Source of the DNA: JAXGPP01 sp964436865
GTDB taxonomy: Bacteria > Planctomycetota > Planctomycetia > Pirellulales > Thermoguttaceae
Length of the DNA: 14,166 nt
Assembly (NCBI GenBank): GCA_964436865.1
Contig: CAYTFK010000180.1
Location: 1 to 14,166 of the forward strand
Reading direction: 5' to 3'
Below are positions 1 to 6,159 of the stretch, piece by piece (the first letter of the stretch is position 1; each line of letters starts with the position of its first letter). The translations under genes were made by a program, and so were the position numbers. The notes under the pieces were generated by a model. It searched no databases, had not been told where the DNA came from, and worked only from the letters and a program-made list of their open reading frames with translations.

Positions 1-2106
1 GTCATTCGCCACAATTATTTCCACGACATCCTCGGCTACGGCCAGGAGAACGGCCAGTGGGTCTCGCCCCACTACGCCTGGGGCGTCTACTTGGACGATA
101 ACACGGGGGGCGTGGATGTGGTGGGCAACATCGTCGCCCGCAGCGTCCTCGGGCTCATCCACCTGCACAACGGGCGGGACAACCTCGTGGAGAACAACGT
201 TTTCGTCGACGGCACACAGCAGCAGATCCAGTGCAGCGGCTGGACCGGTTCGGGCAAACGTTGGAAAGAGCACCTCGCTACGATGATCGAGGGTTACGAG
301 TCGGTCATGGATCAGCCAGCTTGGAAGAAGATGCGCAATATGCACATCCACCCCAACGACGCGGTCCTGCCCAACGGCATGACCATGACCGGCAACGTGT
401 TCCGCCACAACATCTGCTACTACACCGATCCCGCCAGTCGACTGCTGAAGTTGCGGGACATGCCGCTCGACCACAACGAGTTTGACGAGAACCTGTACTG
501 GCACGCCGGCCTGCCGATCGAGACGGGGCAGTCGGGGGTGAAGGGAGCGATTGGCCCCAACTTGGCGCCCAACCCGAGCTTTGAGGACGGCGAGCCGGGC
601 GCTTTGCCGCCCGGCTGGCGGTGGCAAGTGCGGCCTAATGACTCGACGGCCGCGGTCGATCGGGAGGTGCATTGCGACGGCAAGCAGTCGGTGCGGATCG
701 AGGGGCGCGGCACCGTCGAGAGGCCCGACGGCCAGACCCTTGTCCCGAACTTCGTGAGTTCCGAGATTCCCCTCGAACCCGGCCGTACATATCGGCTTAC
801 CGCGCGGATCAGGGCGGCCGAGCCGGATACGGAGTTCGCCATGATGCCGCAGTCGTACAAGGCGGGCGCCTACTTCTGGGGAAAAGGGATGACTGGCAAG
901 GCCGGCACAGAGTGGCAGGAGTACGAAGCCATTTTCACATTCCCCGGGCCGGGCGACAGCGACTACCGGGAAGAGATGAAGACCGCGTGCATCCGCTTCG
1001 ATATTCGGCAGGGAACGGGCACGATCTGGGTCGACGAGGTAACCCTGCATGAAGCGGTCGCCATGGACCCGTTTGAGGCATGGCAGGCGTTGGGCATGGA
1101 CACGCACTCCGTCGTCGCCGATCCCCGGTTCGTCGACGCTGGCCGTGACGACTATCGGCTCAAGCCCGACTCACCCGCGCTGAAGCTGGGCTTCACACCC
1201 ATTCCTATTGACCAGATCGGGCCCTACCAGGACGAGTTGCGTGCGTCGTGGCCGATTCTCGAAGCAGCCGGGGCACGCGAATTCCCGCTTCCGGCCGCGC
1301 GGATGCCGCTTTGGCCCGACACGGCCCCGATCGGCGACGGAACCCGCGAGCCGGCCGACGCGGCGATGACCGTCTTCCTGCCGCCACGCGAGAAGGCGAC
1401 CGGGGCGGCGGTCGTGATCTGCCCGGGTGGAGGCTACATTCGCCATGTGCTCGACCGCGAGGGGCCCATCGTCGCACGTTGGCTGAACGACCACGGCATC
1501 GCGGCAGCCGTGCTCGAGTACCGCCTGCCGCATGGTCGCCCTTACGTGCCGCTGCTGGACGCCCAGCGCGCTTTGCGAGTTGTGCGGTCGAAGGCGAAGG
1601 CATGGAACGTCGACCCGCGGCGCGTCGGCATCATGGGCTTCTCGGCGGGGGGACATGTCGCTTCCACCGCGGGCACGCACTTCGACGCTGGCGATCCCCA
1701 GGCCGCCGATCCGATCGACCGCGAAAGCAGCCGCCCCGATTTCATGGTGCTGGTCTACCCGGTCGTCACGATGGGCGAGAAGACCCACGAAGGCTCACGG
1801 CAGAATCTGCTCGGTGCCGAGCCGGCGCCCGAGTTGATTCGGTTGTTTTCCAACGAACTGCAGATCACGGATCAGACCCCGCCGGCCTTTCTGACGCATG
1901 CCCGGGATGACGTTGCGGTGCCGCCGGAGAACAGCCGGGCGTTCCGTGACGCCTTGAAGGCGCACGGCGTGGCTGTCGAGTACTTGGAATTGCCCGAAGG
2001 CGGTCACGGACTGTTCGGCTGCAAGGGTCCTCTCTGGGAGGCATGGAAGGCCAGGGCCCTCGACTGGATGGCCGCACAAGGCATCATCCCGCAGAGCCGA
2101 CACTGA
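1..2106 (+). CDS. Right-handed beta-helix protein fused to carbohydrate-binding-like domain and alpha/beta-hydrolase (esterase), 5' partial
   Basis: The frame is open from the first base, so the start and N-terminus lie outside the window; 701 codons are visible. Codons 1-165 have the Asn/Gly-rich repeating pattern of a parallel beta-helix (RHNYFHDI, VENNVFVDG, MTGNVFRHNICYY), a fold common in polysaccharide lyases and related carbohydrate enzymes. Codons about 187-350 look like a jelly-roll carbohydrate-binding module (NPSFEDGE at the start, WVDEVTLHEA at the end). Codons about 358-409 (WQALGMD, VADPRFVD, DSPALKLGF) are the usual tail of planctomycete beta-helix proteins. From about codon 436 there is an acetylxylan-esterase/BD-FAE-like hydrolase: oxyanion-type PGGGY at 475-479, nucleophile Ser548 in GFSAGG, likely Asp637 in HARDD, and His669 in EGGHG. 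The triad looks complete. It probably acts outside the cytoplasm, removing acyl groups from a glycan; substrate is unknown. It is first in a same-strand operon, 82 bp before the next start. Confidence 0.85.
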   Translation, partial: VIRHNYFHDILGYGQENGQWVSPHYAWGVYLDDNTGGVDVVGNIVARSVLGLIHLHNGRDNLVENNVFVDGTQQQIQCSGWTGSGKRWKEHLATMIEGYESVMDQPAWKKMRNMHIHPNDAVLPNGMTMTGNVFRHNICYYTDPASRLLKLRDMPLDHNEFDENLYWHAGLPIETGQSGVKGAIGPNLAPNPSFEDGEPGALPPGWRWQVRPNDSTAAVDREVHCDGKQSVRIEGRGTVERPDGQTLVPNFVSSEIPLEPGRTYRLTARIRAAEPDTEFAMMPQSYKAGAYFWGKGMTGKAGTEWQEYEAIFTFPGPGDSDYREEMKTACIRFDIRQGTGTIWVDEVTLHEAVAMDPFEAWQALGMDTHSVVADPRFVDAGRDDYRLKPDSPALKLGFTPIPIDQIGPYQDELRASWPILEAAGAREFPLPAARMPLWPDTAPIGDGTREPADAAMTVFLPPREKATGAAVVICPGGGYIRHVLDREGPIVARWLNDHGIAAAVLEYRLPHGRPYVPLLDAQRALRVVRSKAKAWNVDPRRVGIMGFSAGGHVASTAGTHFDAGDPQAADPIDRESSRPDFMVLVYPVVTMGEKTHEGSRQNLLGAEPAPELIRLFSNELQITDQTPPAFLTHARDDVAVPPENSRAFRDALKAHGVAVEYLELPEGGHGLFGCKGPLWEAWKARALDWMAAQGIIPQSRH

Positions 2107-2176
2107 GAGGCATGACAAACCGCCTTGTGGGAATCGCCGCTGATCCGGCACGAACACCCATTCAACTCACACCGCC

Positions 2177-2181
2177 GAGGG
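2177..2181 (+). promoter_or_regulatory. Shine-Dalgarno GAGGG that favours the start at 2189 over 2183
   Basis: GAGGG ends 7 bases before the ATG at 2189 but only 1 base before the in-frame ATG at 2183. Normal spacing therefore points to 2189 as the start of the ThuA/FG-GAP gene. Confidence 0.5.
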
Positions 2182-2188
2182 TATGCCG

Positions 2189-4276
2189 ATGTATCGTGCT
2201 TTGCTGCTCTTGACAGCGGGGCTGACCGCGTTGATTGCCGTGTGGCCTTCGGGTGGACTGGCCAGGGACACCAAAGTCGTTCTGCTGGCCGGCAAGAAGA
2301 GCCACGCCCCCGGCGAACATGAGTACGAAAAGAGCCTGAGCCTGTTCCGGTACTGCCTGGACACCTCGCTGAATGTTCGGCATGTGATGGTCGAGTTGCA
2401 AACGGAAGGCTGGCCGGAAGACGAGAAGACGCTCGACGACGCCGATACGATCGTCATCTTCAGCGACGGCGGCAGCAGCGGCAACGTACACCCGCTTGTG
2501 TCGGGAAACCATATGGCCGCGCTGGAAAAGCAGATGCAGCGCGGATGCGGGCTGGTCGTCATGCATTGGACACTCAATCTGCCGTCGAAGATCGGCAACG
2601 AGACTTTCCTTCGCTGGATCGGCGGGTTCAAGGACTTTGAGAATCCGCCGCGTCCGATCGGCGAACCGTTGCTCGTCCAGGACTGGTCCAAGCAGGCGGA
2701 GCATCCTATCTGTCGCGGGTTGAAGCCGTTCGCGATGCCTGAGGACGAGTACAAGACTCCAGAGCGAGTTCTTTCGGACCAGCCGGGGTTCGTGCCGATC
2801 TTGCCCTTTCCCGGCAAGCCGGGTGATCCGTTGTGGGCTTGGGCCTGGCAGCGCGCCGACGAGGGCCGCGGTTTCGGCTTTATTGGCGGGCACAAGCATG
2901 CCATCTGGGAAATCGAAGAGTTGCGCAAGGCGGTGCTGAACGCCGTCCTCTGGACTGCCCACAAACCAGTTCCCGACGACGGCGTGCTGTCGGCATTGCC
3001 GCCGGCGCTGGCGACTCCGCCGATTCCGATCTTCGTTCCCATCAAGATCGACGGACCGGCGCATGATCCGGCCATCGGCAGTTACTGGTACGGCCCGTTC
3101 AACGAGTCGTGCTCGCTGGTCGATGTCAACGGCGACGGGCGGCTGGACATCACCTGTGGCGTGAACTGGTACGAAGCGCCGCGATGGAAGAAGCACGCCT
3201 GCTACTTCGAGGACGCGGAGAAACGCGACTTCCTGCATGGCCACTGCGATGAAGTGCCGCTGGACGTCAACCGCGACGGATTGGCCGACGTGGTCAATTC
3301 GGGATACCAGTCGGACATCGCCGGCATCCTGTGGCATGAAAATCCCGGCGCACGCGGCGGCAAGTGGAAGGTGCATCGCGTGCATAGCTCGCCCTACATG
3401 GAAGGCGTGGTGCTGGCCGACCTCAACGGTGACGGCCATCGGGACATCGTCATGAATCACTTCCGGAAGTACGGCGGTTCGGAGGGTGAGGGGTCTGCCG
3501 CGCGAGTGGAAGCGATTGCCTGGCTCGAATCGATCGATAAGGAACCGTGGTTGATCGAACACGTGATTGCCTCCGATGCGGAAGACCACGGCATCGGGGT
3601 GGGCGATATCAATGGCGACGGCCGCCTGGATGTGGTCAACAAGCACGGCTGGTACGAGGCGCCGCCGAATCCCGCCGGCGAGAACTGGCGATATCACAAC
3701 GATTATGAGATCCCGTTTCGGGCCTCGCTCCCGATGCTGGTGACGGACGTGAACGGCGACGGCTTGAGCGATATCATCGCGGGCAACGGCCACGGATACG
3801 GCCTGTACTGGCTGGAGCAGCGAGTCGCCGACCGGGGACAGCGGACGTTCCGGCAGCACGCCGTCGAGGAGCATTACGGCAATTTCCACACCATGACGCT
3901 GGCTGACGTCAACGGCGACGGCCGTCCCGATCTCGTGACCGGGAAGCGGCTGTTCGGTCACGACGGCCGCGACGAGAGCGAGTTTGACCCGCTGTTCCTC
4001 TTCTGGTACGACATCCGGGAGGGCAAGTTCGAGCGACACGTGATTTCGTTCAACAACCTGCAGTACTATCCGGGGCAGGAGAACGTAAATGCGCCGCCAC
4101 AATACGCGCCGAGCACAGGAATGCGGATCACCGTCGGCGACCTCGACGGCAACGGCACGCCCGACATCGTGCTGGCCGGCCGGGGCGGGTTGTATGCCTT
4201 CGTCAATCGCGGTCTGACTCCGCTGCCGAAGTCCATGAATCCCAAGGTCCCTCTGATTGGCGAGAGACAGCCATGA
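2189..4276 (+). CDS. Secreted ThuA-like domain fused to FG-GAP/VCBS seven-repeat propeller
   Basis: The protein has 695 residues with a hydrophobic signal peptide at about 1-24. Residues about 27-258 form a ThuA-like domain, which has a class I glutamine-amidotransferase-like fold; VVLLAGKKSHAPGEHEYE near its start and IGGHKHAIW around His235 near its end are visible. ThuA was named for trehalose utilisation, but its reaction is still poorly defined; in planctomycetes the domain often sits beside sugar dehydrogenases. From residue 312 there are seven Ca-binding FG-GAP motifs of the DxNxDGxxD type, at about 312, 359, 411, 473, 520, 573 and 651. This is enough for one seven-bladed beta-propeller, probably for binding or adhesion. 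An alternative start at 2183 would add two residues. The stop overlaps the next ATG in ATGA, so translation is probably coupled with the oxidoreductase that follows. Confidence 0.85.
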   Translation: MYRALLLLTAGLTALIAVWPSGGLARDTKVVLLAGKKSHAPGEHEYEKSLSLFRYCLDTSLNVRHVMVELQTEGWPEDEKTLDDADTIVIFSDGGSSGNVHPLVSGNHMAALEKQMQRGCGLVVMHWTLNLPSKIGNETFLRWIGGFKDFENPPRPIGEPLLVQDWSKQAEHPICRGLKPFAMPEDEYKTPERVLSDQPGFVPILPFPGKPGDPLWAWAWQRADEGRGFGFIGGHKHAIWEIEELRKAVLNAVLWTAHKPVPDDGVLSALPPALATPPIPIFVPIKIDGPAHDPAIGSYWYGPFNESCSLVDVNGDGRLDITCGVNWYEAPRWKKHACYFEDAEKRDFLHGHCDEVPLDVNRDGLADVVNSGYQSDIAGILWHENPGARGGKWKVHRVHSSPYMEGVVLADLNGDGHRDIVMNHFRKYGGSEGEGSAARVEAIAWLESIDKEPWLIEHVIASDAEDHGIGVGDINGDGRLDVVNKHGWYEAPPNPAGENWRYHNDYEIPFRASLPMLVTDVNGDGLSDIIAGNGHGYGLYWLEQRVADRGQRTFRQHAVEEHYGNFHTMTLADVNGDGRPDLVTGKRLFGHDGRDESEFDPLFLFWYDIREGKFERHVISFNNLQYYPGQENVNAPPQYAPSTGMRITVGDLDGNGTPDIVLAGRGGLYAFVNRGLTPLPKSMNPKVPLIGERQP

Positions 4277-5703
4277 ACACGAGCATGAATCGCCGTCGTT
4301 TCCTGTCTGGCACGGCAGCGGCCGGAGCCGGGCTGTTGATTCTCCGCAACAGCGACTCGGCCTGGAGCTATCAGGCCAATGAGAAGCTGAACATTGCGCT
4401 GGTGGGCCTGGGCGCGCGAGGTGGATCGCATCACGTTCACGCCTTTCCGCGGATCGGCGAGAATCTGGTGGCTCTATGCGATGTCAACCAGAGGCAATTG
4501 GAAGGACCAGCGAAGCTCGTCCCCGCGGCTCGCCGGTATAGCGATTTCCGCAAGCTCTTCGACGAGATGGAACGTAAGATCGACGCAGTGGTGATCGCAA
4601 CTCCGGTACACTCACACGCCGTGATCGCTGCGGCGGCCATGAGACGCGGCAAGCACGTGTACCTGGAGAAGCCCCTGACGCACGACGTGGGCGAGGCAAG
4701 GCAACTGCGCGCCATGGCACGTCGCTATAAGGTCGCCACGCAGATGGGCAGCCAGGGCGTGGCCACGGATTCGTTCCGCCGCACCCTGGAGTTGATCGAG
4801 GACGGGGCGATCGGCCAATTGTGCGAGGCTCATGTGCTTTTCGAGTCGGGCGGAACGGGACCGCTCGCTCGGCCGGCGGAGCAACCGGTGCCGGAGAGCC
4901 TCGATTGGGACCTTTGGATTGGCCCGGCGCCGATGCGACCGTTCCATCCGGGTTATCTGCCCCCGCAGTTTCCTGGAGCGGGCGGAAAGCCCGAAAGCCC
5001 GGATCTGATCGGTTGGAATCGGTGGCGCGACTTTGGCGGCGGCGCCCTGGGGGGCGCGGGCTCGCACTCGCTCAACCTGGCCTTTAAGGCGTTCAACCTG
5101 CAAGCGCTGTGGGATAGTGCGGACGGAAAGGAAACGATCCGGATCACAACGGAGGTTTCCGAACGCTGCCCGGAGACCTTCCCTCGCTGCCAGATCGTTC
5201 ACTTCGAGCTACCGGCGCACGGTGAGATGCCGCGCACGCAGATTCATTGGTGTAATGCGTGGAACGCGGAGATCGAGCGCCGCGGGATCCTCGATCGGCT
5301 GGAGAAGCTGGCCGGTCAGCCGCTCGAGTGGCAGGAAGGTAGCTGGTCGGCGCATTCCTTCCTGTTGATTGTGGGAAGCAAGGGCATGGCGCTGGCTAAC
5401 TTCCACAATTCTGTCTGCAAGCTGCTGCCGGAAGAGAAGTTCCCCGGCGCGGGCGGTCCTCCGCAGAGGCTGCCGCGATCCGGCAGTCACGAGCGCGAAT
5501 GGGTGGCGGCGTGCAAAGGCGGCCCGGCGCCGATGGCGAATTTCGATCACGCCGGCCCGATGATCGAGTTGCTGAACTTGGGCAACATCGCCTCCGCCGT
5601 GGACCGGCCGCTGGAGTTTGATCCCGTCGCCATGAAGATCGTCAACGATGTCGAAGCCAACGGCCTGTTGCAGCCGCCGTATCGCCAGGGCTGGAGTCTG
5701 TAA
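4273..5703 (+). CDS. Tat-exported Gfo/Idh/MocA family oxidoreductase
   Basis: This is a 476-residue NAD(P)-dependent sugar dehydrogenase or epimerase-type protein. A twin-arginine signal (NRRRFLSG, residues 6-13, then an Ala/Gly-rich hydrophobic stretch) predicts folded export with bound cofactor, as is usual for planctomycete members. The Rossmann loop GLGARGG lies at 45-51, a CDVN acidic strand end follows, and the catalytic-lysine motif EKP is at 132-134. WDLWIGPAP and the glycine-rich GGGALGGAGSHSLN segment belong to the C-terminal substrate domain; here the His of GSH is a likely active-site residue. The length is normal for this subfamily. The start overlaps the ThuA/FG-GAP stop by 4 bp and has no strong ribosome site of its own, which suggests coupling. 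It sits between two ThuA proteins, so it probably oxidises or isomerises a sugar released by this operon. Exact substrate is not inferable. Confidence 0.9.
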   Translation: MNTSMNRRRFLSGTAAAGAGLLILRNSDSAWSYQANEKLNIALVGLGARGGSHHVHAFPRIGENLVALCDVNQRQLEGPAKLVPAARRYSDFRKLFDEMERKIDAVVIATPVHSHAVIAAAAMRRGKHVYLEKPLTHDVGEARQLRAMARRYKVATQMGSQGVATDSFRRTLELIEDGAIGQLCEAHVLFESGGTGPLARPAEQPVPESLDWDLWIGPAPMRPFHPGYLPPQFPGAGGKPESPDLIGWNRWRDFGGGALGGAGSHSLNLAFKAFNLQALWDSADGKETIRITTEVSERCPETFPRCQIVHFELPAHGEMPRTQIHWCNAWNAEIERRGILDRLEKLAGQPLEWQEGSWSAHSFLLIVGSKGMALANFHNSVCKLLPEEKFPGAGGPPQRLPRSGSHEREWVAACKGGPAPMANFDHAGPMIELLNLGNIASAVDRPLEFDPVAMKIVNDVEANGLLQPPYRQGWSL

Positions 5704-5704
5704 C

Positions 5705-5710
5705 AAGGAG
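5705..5710 (+). promoter_or_regulatory. Strong Shine-Dalgarno AAGGAG supporting a GTG start at 5719
   Basis: AAGGAG lies 8 bases before the GTG at 5719, inside the 15-bp gap after the oxidoreductase stop. It makes GTG the best start for the second ThuA gene, rather than the in-frame ATG at 5743. Confidence 0.6.
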
Positions 5711-5718
5711 ACGCACCC

Positions 5719-5958
5719 GTGGTCCGATGCTCTTACGTCGCGATGGTTCTCGTCTCGCTGGCTGCGGCCGGAAACGCGGCCGACCCGGCGGCGCCGGCTT
5801 CAGCCAGACGCGACGAAGCCAGAATCCTGGTGCTCACCGGGAACGAGTATCCCGGTCACAAGTGGCAGGAAACCGCTCCGCTGATCGCCCGTTTTCTGGA
5901 AATCGACCGCCGACTGACGGCCGAGGTCAACGCCGATCCACAGTTTCTCGCTTCTTCC
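5719..5958 (+). CDS. Secreted ThuA-like protein, 3' end lost in assembly gap
   Basis: Eighty codons are visible before the run of N. The start is GTG, with a hydrophobic Ala-rich signal peptide (about residues 1-21, ending GNAAD). After residue 33 the sequence EARILVLTGNEYPGHKWQET has the first strand and conserved Asn-Glu-Tyr/His region of a ThuA domain. A full ThuA domain needs about 200 or more residues, so most of the domain is missing. The 101 bases after the gap do not read as a convincing ThuA tail in any frame, so the true stop is unknown. It is the fourth gene of the operon, 15 bp after the Gfo/Idh/MocA gene, and the second ThuA protein in it. Unlike the first, nothing shows whether it carries a C-terminal fusion. 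Confidence 0.75.
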
Positions 5959-6058
5959 NNNNNNNNNNNNNNNNNNNNNNNNNNNNNNNNNNNNNNNNNN
6001 NNNNNNNNNNNNNNNNNNNNNNNNNNNNNNNNNNNNNNNNNNNNNNNNNNNNNNNNNN
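5959..6058. other. Assembly gap (100 N)
   Basis: Exactly 100 undetermined bases, the conventional placeholder for a scaffold gap of unknown length. It interrupts the second ThuA gene. One hundred bases could encode only about 33 residues, too few to complete a ThuA domain, so the real gap is probably longer or the gene is truncated. Confidence 0.98.
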
Positions 6059-6159
6059 CTTCCTGCCTGTCCGCAGCACGGTCGAGCCGTGGCGGATCGC
6101 GGAATACGATAGGGGCGGACGGCGTCTTGCGGTCAGGGCAGGTCGGCCGCCGCAGCGGG
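6059..6159. other. Short stretch between assembly gap and minus-strand gene, no gene recognised
   Basis: About 100 bases of GC-rich sequence with no convincing coding frame. One plus-strand frame stays open from 6060 to a stop at 6201-6203, but its Arg/Pro-rich translation matches nothing I know and it overlaps the end of the opposite-strand gene. No clear terminator hairpin with a T-tract is seen, although two operons converge here. Confidence 0.5.

Noticed and set aside
2162..4102. Long minus-strand open frame of 646 codons
   Set aside because: It lies wholly antisense to the ThuA/FG-GAP gene, whose motifs are unmistakable; high GC keeps the opposite strand free of stops. Its translation is Val/Arg/His-rich with no recognisable domain.
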